Source: Massilia sp. Root351
Lineage (GTDB): Bacteria; Pseudomonadota; Gammaproteobacteria; Burkholderiales; Burkholderiaceae_D
Reading direction: 5' to 3'
Length of the DNA stretch: 64,000 nt
Assembly (NCBI RefSeq): GCF_001425045.1
Contig: NZ_LMDJ01000012.1
Location: 732,141 to 796,140 of the forward strand
The notes below the pieces were generated by a model. That model was not told the origin of the DNA. It worked only from the letters and a program-made list of their open reading frames with translations, and searched no databases. A program made the position numbers and the translations under genes. Below, piece after piece: positions 30,601 to 38,673 of the stretch; position 1 is the first letter of the stretch; every line of letters begins with the position of its first letter.

Positions 30601-30747
30601 ATAGGCGCCGCTGATGGTGATGGCCGGCGGCGCAATGCTGGGGTACTGCGCGATCGGCAGGCCGAGGATGGCGATCAGGCCGCCCAGCATGATGACGATA
30701 GCCACCACCCAGGCGAAGATCGGCCGGTTAATAAAGAAACGTGCCAT
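27607..30747 (-). CDS. RND multidrug efflux permease (AcrB/MexB, HAE1 type)
   Basis: The 1046-residue inner-membrane pump has two halves, each with one short and several long membrane segments and a large periplasmic loop. The proton-relay pair Asp407-Asp408 is in GLLVDDAIVVVENVER at exactly the AcrB positions. The N-terminus MARFFINRPIFAWVVAI is typical of HAE1 pumps. It exports hydrophobic compounds such as antibiotics, dyes and solvents by proton antiport. It is 12 bases after the adaptor gene with AGGA as ribosome site. Confidence 0.96.
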   Translation of the reverse strand: MARFFINRPIFAWVVAIVIMLGGLIAILGLPIAQYPSIAPPAITISGAYPGASAKTVEDAVTQVIEQKLKGIDGLRYMSSSSDSTGGISITLTFNNGTNPDIAQVQVQNKLQLATPLLPAAVTQQGLVVSKSTKNFLMVLGFVSENGSMKQADLGDYVAANVIDPLSRVEGVGDVTLFGSQYAMRIWLDPTKLQSYQLTPADVTAAITAQNTEVSAGELGGAPAMPGQQLNATVSAQSRLQTAEQFGAILLKTTASGATVHLRDVARMELGSESYNTVARFNGNAATGVAIKLATGANALDTAKAVNAKIEQLSRQFPAGMKAEVAFDTTPFVKLSIEEVVKTLVEAVILVFLVMYLFLQNFRATLIPTMAVPVVLLGTFGVLSVLGYSINTLTMFAMVLAIGLLVDDAIVVVENVERVMTEEGLPPKEATTKSMSQITGALVGIALVLSAVFVPMAFFGGSTGVIYRQFAVTIVSAMTLSVLVAMVFTPALCATLLKPVAKGHQPASTGFFGWFNRTFERGSSKYEGWVGGMLKRGKRSMLLYGVLIAILAVVFMRLPTSFLPEEDQGVLFAQIQLPAGATQQRTLKVIEQVEQHFLTNEKQNVASIFTVAGFSFGGNGQNTGIAFVRMKDWAERPGAEANVKAIVGRAMGSFSQIRDAFVFAFAPPAVLELGNASGFDLQLQDQAGLGHEALMGARNQLLGMASKSPLLVGVRPNGQDDTPQYKITVDQQKATALGLSIADVNRVLSTGWGSSYVNDFVDRGRVKKVYLQGQPDSRMAPEDLGKWFVRNNAGEMVPFSAFASGQWIYASPRLERFNGLSSVNVQGMPAPGVSSGAAMAEIEKLAAQLPAGIGFEWNGLSVEERDSGSQTTVLYTLSLLMVFLCLAALYESWSVPFSVLLVVPLGVIGTVLATWGFHLANDVYFQVGLLTVVGLAAKNAILIVEFAKELEEQGMELKAATLKAVRLRLRPILMTSIAFGLGVLPLAIASGAGSGSQNAIGVGVLGGMLTATFLGIFFVPVFFVLVRGLFQKHEPAAAASTVAGVH

Positions 30748-30759
30748 GGTCGTCCTCGC

Positions 30760-31941
30760 TTACTGCGCCGCGCGCTTGGTTGCCGCTGCCGCGGTGCCGG
30801 GGGTGGAAGGAGCCGGAGCCGCCGCCACCTGCGCCGGCGCGCCCGGGCGCACTTTCTGCAAGCCGTCGATGATGACCCGGTCGCCCGCCGCCAGGCCGGA
30901 CTTGACCAGCCACTGGTCGCCCACGGTACTGCCGGTGGCCAGCACGCGCTGCTCCACTTTGCCTTCCTTGTTCAGGATCATGGCGGTCGCTTCGCCTTTC
31001 GCGTTGCGGGTCACGCCTTGCTGCGGCACCAGGATGGCCTGCTCGTCCACGCCGCTGGACACCACGGCGCGCACGAACATGCCCGGCAGCAGATCATGCT
31101 TCGGATTCGGGAACAGCGCGCGCAGCACCACGTTGCCGGTGCCGGGGTCCACGCTGGCGTCGGCGAACTGCAGCTTGCCTTCCTGCGCGTACTTGCTGCC
31201 GTCGGCCAGCAGCAGCGTCACTTTGGCCTGGCCGCCCTCTTTCTTCAGGCTGCCGCTTTCCAGCTCGCGCTTCAGGCGCAGCATGTCGGTGCTGGACTGG
31301 GTCACGTCGACGTAGATCGGGTCCAGCTGCTGCACGGTGGTCAGCGCGCCGGCCTGGCCGGCGGTCACCAGCGCGCCGGGCGTGACGTTGGAACGGCTGA
31401 TGCGGCCCGAAATCGGCGCGGCCACCCTGGTGTAGTCGAGATTGATGCGCGCCGTGTCCAGCGCGGCCGCAGCCGCCTCCACGTCGGCCTTGGCCTGTTC
31501 GGCGGCGGCCACCGCGTCGTCATAATCCTGGCGGCTCACGCCTTCAATTGCCACCAGGTCCTTGTAGCGCGCCACTTTCGGGGTGGCGGCCATCAGGTTG
31601 GCCTTGGCCTTGGCCAGCGCGGCCTTGGCCGAGTTGTAGGCGGCCTTGTAGGTGGCCGGATCAATCTGGTACAGCTGGGCGCCGGCCTGCACGTCCCCGC
31701 CTTCGGCGAACAGGCGCTGCTGGATCAGCCCGCCCACTTGCGGGCGCACTTCGGCGACCTGATAGGCGGCGGTGCGGCCCGGCAATTCGGTGGTGATGGC
31801 CAGGCTGCGCGGGGCCACGGTGTGCACGGCCACGGCCGCCACCTGCGCCGGCTTTCCGGCGCCAGGTGCTGCGGCAGTGGTGGGTTGGCAGCCGGCGCTG
31901 AGTGCGGCTGCGGAAAGAAGGAGCAAGGAAACAGGTTTCAT
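30760..31941 (-). CDS. RND efflux periplasmic adaptor lipoprotein (AcrA/MexA type)
   Basis: The 393-residue adaptor links permease and channel. A lipoprotein signal peptide ends at LSAGC with Cys18. Barrel-sandwich hybrid, helical hairpin (about 95-160) and beta-barrel segments follow in family order. It is the first gene of the pump operon, and its promoter region holds a 20-bp TetR-like palindrome. Confidence 0.94.
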   Translation of the reverse strand: MKPVSLLLLSAAALSAGCQPTTAAAPGAGKPAQVAAVAVHTVAPRSLAITTELPGRTAAYQVAEVRPQVGGLIQQRLFAEGGDVQAGAQLYQIDPATYKAAYNSAKAALAKAKANLMAATPKVARYKDLVAIEGVSRQDYDDAVAAAEQAKADVEAAAAALDTARINLDYTRVAAPISGRISRSNVTPGALVTAGQAGALTTVQQLDPIYVDVTQSSTDMLRLKRELESGSLKKEGGQAKVTLLLADGSKYAQEGKLQFADASVDPGTGNVVLRALFPNPKHDLLPGMFVRAVVSSGVDEQAILVPQQGVTRNAKGEATAMILNKEGKVEQRVLATGSTVGDQWLVKSGLAAGDRVIIDGLQKVRPGAPAQVAAAPAPSTPGTAAAATKRAAQ

Positions 31942-31977
31942 GGTTCGCTTTCGACGGTGTCGGATTTTATCTTTTTA

Positions 31978-32007
31978 TAGAATGAACGATCATTCTAAGT
32001 CTGTCAA
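31978..32007 (-). promoter_or_regulatory. Efflux operon promoter with TetR-type operator
   Basis: TAGAATGA (31978-31985) and TCATTCTA (31990-31997) are perfect 8-bp arms about an ACGA centre. A consensus TTGACA -35 box lies at 32002-32007 on the minus strand, so the palindrome fills the spacer and -10 region, as expected for a TetR-family repressor of a drug pump. No regulator gene adjoins this promoter. Confidence 0.7.
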
Positions 32008-32008
32008 G

Positions 32009-32031
32009 AAAAAAAACCCGCCAGCGGCGGG
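32009..32031 (-). terminator. Orphan minus-strand terminator before the efflux promoter
   Basis: A 6-bp GC stem (CCCGCC with GGCGGG, 32017-32031) is followed on the minus strand by eight U. No minus-strand gene precedes it, since the next gene on its right runs on the plus strand. Confidence 0.7.
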
Positions 32032-32065
32032 TCGGAACACTGCAGCAGGGGCACTGCAGCGGGGA

Positions 32066-32082
32066 GTAAAACCGGGTTTTAC
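32066..32082. repeat. 17-bp perfect palindrome GTAAAACC/GGTTTTAC
   Basis: Two exact 8-bp arms flank one central G in the gap between the efflux promoter and the KaiC-like gene. Just to its left, a near-direct repeat of CACTGCAGC(A/G)GGG occurs twice (about 32037-32064). It may be an operator or the 5' stem of the proposed small RNA. The rest of the gap (32095-32240) is AT-rich and shows nothing else I can name. Confidence 0.4.
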
Positions 32083-32240
32083 CCGCCTATTGTAATAAAT
32101 CGACAATGCTTCAACTAACACAATTGTAACCAGATGTAGTTTTCCAGAATCAACTAATTGCCAAATGTGCTCTAACGTACAGTGCCTTTTTTTTGCCTGC
32201 GTTATTATTTTCACGACCTATCTCCCAATGGCGACACACT

Positions 32241-33749
32241 ATGGAACAGCAAAATAACGATTCGAGCCGCTTTCTTTCCTCCGGCGTTCCTGGCCTGGAC
32301 AATATCCTGGCGGGCGGCTTGACACGCGACCGTTTGTATCTGGTCGAGGGCGAACCCGGAACCGGCAAGACCACGCTGGCGCTGCAGTTCCTGAATGAAG
32401 GCAAGCGCCAGGGGGAATCGGTGCTGTACATCACGCTGGCGGAGACCACGGTGGAACTGAGTTCGGTGGCGCAGTCGCACGGCTGGACGCTGGACGGCAT
32501 CCACATCGAAGAAATCATCCCCGACCAGGCCTCGCTCGACCCGGACCAGCAATACTCGATCTTCCACCCCTCCGAAATCGAGCTCGGCACCACCACCCAG
32601 CGCATCCTGGCGGCCATCGAGAAGTACAAGCCCACGCGCGCCGTGCTCGATTCGCTGTCCGAACTGCAGCTGCTGGCCGAGAGCCCGCTGCGCTACCGGC
32701 GCCAGGTGCTCGCGCTCAAGCAGTACCTCACCAGCCGCAACTGCACCACCATCTTCCTGGACGACCGCACCGCCCTCAGTACCGACCTGCAAGTGCGCAG
32801 CGTGGCGCACGGCGTGGTCACGCTGGAACTGGCCAGCCAGTCCTACGGCAGCGAACGGCGCCGCCTGCGGGTGGTGAAATACCGCGGCATCGCCTTTCGC
32901 GGCGGCTCGCACGACTACCGCATCCTGCATGGCGGGCTGCACGTGTTCCCGCGCCTGGTGGCGGCCGAAACGCGGGTCTCCAGCACCCGCCGCCAGCTCT
33001 CCAGCGGCCTGGCCGCCATGGACGACCTGCTGGGCGGCGGCCTGGAAGAAGGCATGAGCACCCTGGTGGCCGGGCCGCCGGGCAGCGGCAAATCCACCGT
33101 GGCGGCGCAGTTCGTCTCGGCCGCGTGCCGGCGCGGCGAGCGCGCCGCCATGTTCCTGTTCGAAGAGTCGCGCAACAATATGCTAAACCGCGCCGAAAGC
33201 CTGGGCCTGGACCTGAAACGGGCCATCGACGACGGGCTGCTCACGGTGCAGCAAGTGGATCCGGCCGAGCTGACCCCGGGCCAGTTCACCCAGGCCGTGG
33301 TGAGCGCGGCCGCCGCCGATGCGCGCGTGATCGTCATCGACAGCCTGAACGGCTACCTGAACGCGGTGCCGGACGAGCGCTTCCTGTCGACCTACCTGCA
33401 CGAGCTGCTCACCTATCTGGGCCAGCGCGGCGTGGTCACCATCGTGGTGGGGGTGCAGGCCGGCATGATAGGCGGCGCCATGACCACGGCGGTGGATGCC
33501 AGCTATATCGCCGACAACGTCATCATGCTGCGCTACTTCGAAGCCGAAGGCGAAGTGCGGCAGGCGATCTCGGTGTTCAAGAAACGCGGCAGCCGGCACG
33601 AGCGCACGCTGCGCGACTTCAGCATCGGCAAGGGCGGCCCCATGGTCGGCGCGGTCCTGGCCGGCTTCCACGGCGTGCTGACCGGCGTGCCGACCTATAT
33701 CCACCCCGCCACGGACGCGGCGCACGGCCCCGCCAGCCGCCAGCCCTGA
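32241..33749 (+). CDS. KaiC-like two-domain RecA-fold ATPase
   Basis: The 502-residue protein has two KaiC domains, CI (about 1-240) and CII (about 250-490). Walker A motifs are EGEPGTGKTT (36-45) and AGPPGSGKST (277-286). In CI the usual Glu pair after the second strand reads AE (LAETTVEL), while CII keeps EES (FLFEESRNN). The region matching the KaiC phosphosites reads DASYIADNV, so Ser421 is kept and the neighbouring Thr is Tyr422. No kaiA or kaiB is present. The stop is five bases before a hybrid histidine kinase gene, so the pair forms a signalling unit. I start at ATG 32241, although its ribosome site is weak. Confidence 0.9.
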   Translation: MEQQNNDSSRFLSSGVPGLDNILAGGLTRDRLYLVEGEPGTGKTTLALQFLNEGKRQGESVLYITLAETTVELSSVAQSHGWTLDGIHIEEIIPDQASLDPDQQYSIFHPSEIELGTTTQRILAAIEKYKPTRAVLDSLSELQLLAESPLRYRRQVLALKQYLTSRNCTTIFLDDRTALSTDLQVRSVAHGVVTLELASQSYGSERRRLRVVKYRGIAFRGGSHDYRILHGGLHVFPRLVAAETRVSSTRRQLSSGLAAMDDLLGGGLEEGMSTLVAGPPGSGKSTVAAQFVSAACRRGERAAMFLFEESRNNMLNRAESLGLDLKRAIDDGLLTVQQVDPAELTPGQFTQAVVSAAAADARVIVIDSLNGYLNAVPDERFLSTYLHELLTYLGQRGVVTIVVGVQAGMIGGAMTTAVDASYIADNVIMLRYFEAEGEVRQAISVFKKRGSRHERTLRDFSIGKGGPMVGAVLAGFHGVLTGVPTYIHPATDAAHGPASRQP

Positions 33750-33754
33750 GCGCC

Positions 33755-35260
<1,506 letters not shown>

Positions 35261-35286
35261 TCCGATCGCAACCGCGCTTTCCCGCC

Positions 35287-35359
35287 AAGCGAGCTGAGCC
35301 GCATTTCACCCACTTCGGGGTCTGACCCCGATTGTGGTGCAATGGGGCTCAGCTCGCTT
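35287..35359. repeat. Long composite hairpin, REP-like element
   Basis: Outer arms AAGCGAGCTGAGCC (35287-35300) and its exact complement (35346-35359) enclose smaller paired steps CATT/AATG and CACC/GGTG, then an inner hairpin CGGGG-TCTGA-CCCCG at 35316-35330. The 73-base element thus folds almost end to end. It lacks a U-run and lies between convergent genes. The GGGGTCTGACCCC core resembles interspersed palindromes I associate with Oxalobacteraceae genomes, from memory only. Confidence 0.7.
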
Positions 35360-35360
35360 G

Positions 35361-35398
35361 TAGGAATTGTCTCCAGTCGTAGGATTTATTTCCAGTCG
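35361..35398. repeat. 19-bp tandem near-repeat at the 3' end of the MFS-PlsC gene
   Basis: Copies at 35361-35379 and 35380-35398 match at 16 of 19 positions, both ending TCCAGTCG. The right copy contains the last codons and stop of the minus-strand gene; the left copy lies outside it, next to the hairpin element. This looks like a local duplication of the gene end. Confidence 0.55.
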
Positions 35399-37272
35399 CC
35401 TCGCAATTCGGCAACTTGGGCGCGCAGCAGCTCGGGGGTGGCGTCCAGCGGGGCGACGGGCTGGCCGACGGCCAGCGCCAGCCGCGAGCGCCAGCCTTTG
35501 CGGAAGGTGCGCTCAAATACGTTCTCGTTGCTGCGGCTGAGCAGATGGCCCCACAGGCCGCGCAGCGCCATCGGGATCACCGGCACTTTGCTGCGTTCGA
35601 TGATCTTGGCGATGCCGCCCTTGAATTCGTTCAACTCGCCCGTGGTGGTCAGCCGCCCTTCCGGGAAGATGCACACCAGGTCGCCCTCGTGCAGCGCCTG
35701 CGCGATGTCGATGAAGGCCTTCTCCATCAGCCACGGGTCTTCCTTGGCCGGCGCGATCGGGATCGCCTTGGCGGTGCGGAAGATCCAGCCCAGCAGCGGC
35801 GTCTTGAAGATGCGGTGGTCCATCACGAAGCGGATCGGACGCGGGCTGGCCGCGCCGATGACGATGGCGTCGACGTAGCTGACGTGATTGCACACCAGGA
35901 CCGCCGGGCCGCTTTCAGGGATGCGGTCGGCGTCGATGGTCTTCACGCGGTGCAGCGTGTGGATCAGCATCCAGGCCAGGAAGCGCATCAGGAATTCCGG
36001 CACCAGCGAGAAGATGTACACCGCCACCAGCGCGTTCAGCACCGCCGTGGCCAGGAACAGCTCGGGGATGGTGAAGCCCTGCCCCAGCAGCAGGATGGCG
36101 ACGCCGGCGGCGGCCACCATGAACAGCGCATTCAGGATATTCATGCCGGCGATGGTGCGCGACAGGTGGGCCGGCTCGCAGCGCACCTGGATCAGCGCGA
36201 ACAGCGGCACGATGAAGAAGCCGCCAAACACGCCTATCATCACCACGTCGAACAGAATGCGCAGCGCGCTGTCTTGCGCCAGGAAACTGAGCCACTGCAC
36301 CGCGCCGGTGTTGGCGTAGCCCAGGCTGGCGAAGTACAGGTCCATGCCGAACAGCGACAGGCCGATGGAACCGAACGGCACCAGGCCGATTTCCACCTTG
36401 TGGCCGGACAGCCGCTCGCACAGCAGCGAGCCGGTGCCCACGCCCAGCGAGAACACCGTCAGCAGCAGCACGAACACGCTGTGGTCGCCGTGCAGGTATT
36501 CCTTGGCGTACACCGGGAACTGCGCCAGGATCAGCGCGCCGTAGAACCAGAACCACGAGTTGCCCAGCATGGACAGGAACACGGTGCGGTTCTGCCTGGA
36601 GAAACTGAGGTTGCGGATGGTTTCGCTGACCGGATTCCAGTTGATCGTCAGGTCAGGCGCCGGGGCCGGCGTGAGCGGCACGCGGTAGCTGGCCAGCAGG
36701 CCCAGCACGGCCACCGCCAGCGTGGCGCCGGCCACCAGCTCGATGCCGATATTGCCGTAGGCGACCAGCACCGCGCCCAGCACCTGGCCCAGCAGGATGC
36801 CGACGAAGGTGCCCATCTCGATCACGCCGTTGCCGCCCATCAGCTCCTCGGGCTTGAGCTGCTGCGGCAGGTAGGCGTACTTCACCGGGCCGAACAGGGT
36901 GGAATGCACGCCCATGCCGACCACCGCCGCGATCAGCAGCCACAGCGTGTGCGACATCCAGCCCACCCCGGCCATCAGCATGATGCCCACTTCCAGCCAC
37001 TTCACCAGGCGCGACAGGCCGGCCTTCTCGAACTTGTCGGCGATCTGGCCGGCGGTGGCGGAGAACACCACGTAGGGCAGGATGAACAAGCCGGGGATCA
37101 GGTTGGTGACCATGGAGGCGGACATGGTGGTCCAGCTGGCCGCTTCGAAGCCCAAAATCACCATCAGGGCGGTCTTGAACAGGTTGTCGTTGAAGGCGCC
37201 CAGGAACTGGACCCAGAAGAACGGGGCGAAGCGGCGCTGCGTCAGCAGGGAAAACTGGCTCGGCTTGCTCAT
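35386..37272 (-). CDS. MFS transporter fused to a PlsC-type acyltransferase (LplT-Aas-like)
   Basis: The 628-residue protein has an MFS half (about 1-410, roughly twelve membrane segments, LplT-like with LGAFNDNLFKTAL near the start) joined to a 1-acylglycerol-phosphate acyltransferase domain (about 425-620). The acyltransferase motifs are NHVSYVDA (HX4D) and FPEGRLT. LplT flips lysophospholipids inward and Aas re-acylates them, so the fusion would do membrane phospholipid repair in one chain. Unlike some relatives, it has no AMP-ligase domain. The next gene on its 5' side is an XRE regulator, about 98 bases away. Confidence 0.9.
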   Translation of the reverse strand: MSKPSQFSLLTQRRFAPFFWVQFLGAFNDNLFKTALMVILGFEAASWTTMSASMVTNLIPGLFILPYVVFSATAGQIADKFEKAGLSRLVKWLEVGIMLMAGVGWMSHTLWLLIAAVVGMGVHSTLFGPVKYAYLPQQLKPEELMGGNGVIEMGTFVGILLGQVLGAVLVAYGNIGIELVAGATLAVAVLGLLASYRVPLTPAPAPDLTINWNPVSETIRNLSFSRQNRTVFLSMLGNSWFWFYGALILAQFPVYAKEYLHGDHSVFVLLLTVFSLGVGTGSLLCERLSGHKVEIGLVPFGSIGLSLFGMDLYFASLGYANTGAVQWLSFLAQDSALRILFDVVMIGVFGGFFIVPLFALIQVRCEPAHLSRTIAGMNILNALFMVAAAGVAILLLGQGFTIPELFLATAVLNALVAVYIFSLVPEFLMRFLAWMLIHTLHRVKTIDADRIPESGPAVLVCNHVSYVDAIVIGAASPRPIRFVMDHRIFKTPLLGWIFRTAKAIPIAPAKEDPWLMEKAFIDIAQALHEGDLVCIFPEGRLTTTGELNEFKGGIAKIIERSKVPVIPMALRGLWGHLLSRSNENVFERTFRKGWRSRLALAVGQPVAPLDATPELLRAQVAELRGDWK

Positions 37273-37370
37273 GGTGGTGGTCTTTGCAAAAGTAGAATGT
37301 TGACAAAATACATCAGGAACCCCGGGCCGACAACCCGGTTTACCGCAACTGCGCGCCGACCGGCCTTGAC

Positions 37371-38102
37371 CTAGCGCATCAAGGCCTTGAAAGCCGTCGG
37401 CATCCAGGGCCGCGCCGCCAGCATGAAGGTCAGCGAGTGGCGCTGCTCATACGGCAGCCGGGCGTCTTCCTGGTGCTGCCGGGAAAACTCGTCGGCCACC
37501 TGCTTCAGCCGCTCCAGCAGCGCCTTGGCGGAGCGCGGCGACAGCATCACGCTGACCAGCTTCATGAGCTCCTGGTCGCCGGCAAAGCGCGCATCCAGGA
37601 AGTCGCCGTAGGCCTCGCCGCGGAACCAGGTCTGGATCGGACCGTTCGGTATCCAGCTGAAGGTGCGCGCCACCAGCAGCTTGACGCGGTTGTTCGGCAG
37701 CAGCGTCAGGAAACCGATCTTATCCAGCCGCAGCAGATACTTCACCGCTTCCGCCTCACTGATCTTATACACCGCCACGATACGCTCCAGTGGAATCATG
37801 TTCAGCGCCGCCACCGCCACCACCAGCAATTTCATGTCGCCGATGATTTCCTGCTCCTGCGCATAGGTCAGTTGCGCAATCAGCTGGGGGGCGTCGGTGG
37901 CCGCCTGCACCAGTTCGGCGAAATCCATGCCCACCGCGTCCAATATCTGTTCCAGGCGCTCCAGCGTGAAACTGCGCTGGGCAAACATGCGCTTGACGCT
38001 GGCCTCGGACAAGCCGATGCGCCGGGCCAGCTCCGCGTACGTCACGGCTTTCAGCTTCAATTGCCGTTTCAGTGCGTCAATCATGAGGCTGGAATTGGAC
38101 AT
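37371..38102 (-). CDS. XRE-type helix-turn-helix transcriptional regulator
   Basis: The 243-residue protein begins with a Cro/CI-like HTH (about 8-62, with TYAELARRIGLSEASVKRMF), followed by a mostly helical C-terminal region of about 170 residues with no domain I recognise. I start at ATG 38102; the longer frame from 38192 would swallow the promoter. A promoter with an overlapping small palindrome lies upstream, suggesting autoregulation. It may also govern the MFS-PlsC gene that follows on the same strand. Confidence 0.85.
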   Translation of the reverse strand: MSNSSLMIDALKRQLKLKAVTYAELARRIGLSEASVKRMFAQRSFTLERLEQILDAVGMDFAELVQAATDAPQLIAQLTYAQEQEIIGDMKLLVVAVAALNMIPLERIVAVYKISEAEAVKYLLRLDKIGFLTLLPNNRVKLLVARTFSWIPNGPIQTWFRGEAYGDFLDARFAGDQELMKLVSVMLSPRSAKALLERLKQVADEFSRQHQEDARLPYEQRHSLTFMLAARPWMPTAFKALMR

Positions 38103-38124
38103 GGCGGTAGCCCTACGCAAAAAG

Positions 38125-38161
38125 TATCGAAAGATAATACCATGCGTGCGATTTTTGGCAA
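38125..38161 (-). promoter_or_regulatory. Promoter of the XRE regulator with overlapping palindrome
   Basis: On the minus strand TTGCCA (38156-38161) and TATTAT (38134-38139) are 16 bases apart. TATC-GAAA-GATA at 38125-38136 overlaps the -10 box, a plausible self-repression site. Confidence 0.45.
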
Positions 38162-38234
38162 CTAGTAGCATATACGTTGCCGGATTGGCCATCCGGGGCG
38201 ATGATGCAGTCCATCAACCAACCGGAGACTTAAC

Positions 38235-38672
38235 ATGAAACGCCTGCTGCTGATTTCCCTGCTGTCGCTTGCCGCTGTATCCGCCACATCCTCGGCCAAT
38301 GCGGCCGGTGCCGGCGCAGGCGCCGGCGGGTCCGAACTGTCGCGTGCTTCCGAAGCGCTGTCCGGCGCGGCCGGCATCGTCTTGCTGGGATCGATGTCGG
38401 CGGTGGCCGCTTCTGGCTACGTCGTCATCGCCAGCGTGGACGCGGCGGCAGACGGCAGCGTGGTGGTGCTCAAGGGCGCGTCCGACGCAGCCACGGCCTC
38501 GGTGAAACTGAGCGCCAAGGCGACCGAAGGCCTGTCGCGCGCCGTGGGCCAGGCGGTGACGGTGACGGCCATCTCCACCGGCTACGTGCTGGTCCTGTCC
38601 GGCAAGGCCATCGCCTTCATCCCGAACGAAGTGGGCCAGGCCCTGATGCACCACAGCCGCGTGGGGCAATAA
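38235..38672 (+). CDS. Secreted Ala/Gly/Ser-rich protein, unknown function
   Basis: The 145-residue product has a signal peptide (1-23, ending ANA), a Gly/Ala stretch, then alternating small hydrophobic segments (about 47-72 and 100-130) that could be beta or membrane associated. I recognise no domain. It is followed by the DUF2145 gene after a single base, so the two belong to one operon, and it opens the DUF2145-DUF2339-DUF3999 row. Confidence 0.7.
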   Translation: MKRLLLISLLSLAAVSATSSANAAGAGAGAGGSELSRASEALSGAAGIVLLGSMSAVAASGYVVIASVDAAADGSVVVLKGASDAATASVKLSAKATEGLSRAVGQAVTVTAISTGYVLVLSGKAIAFIPNEVGQALMHHSRVGQ

Positions 38673-38673
38673 C

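Larger units (their letters stand above)
32009..32085 (-). ncRNA. Possible small RNA ending at the orphan terminator
   Basis: The terminator needs an upstream transcript. A TACAAT -10-like box on the minus strand at 32089-32094 could start an RNA of about 75 bases, containing a 17-bp palindrome near its 5' end and two CTGCAG-centred repeats. The -35 region is poor. Size and existence are inferred. Confidence 0.25.

Noticed and set aside
27610..31980. Open frame of 1456 codons on the plus strand opposite the efflux operon
   Set aside because: It spans three convincing minus-strand genes and has a low-complexity His/Gln/Arg-rich translation.
31990..32214. 74-codon minus-strand frame before the efflux operon
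   Set aside because: It runs through the palindrome, the terminator stem and the operator, has no ribosome site, and its end is encoded by the hairpin. A small RNA or no gene is more likely.
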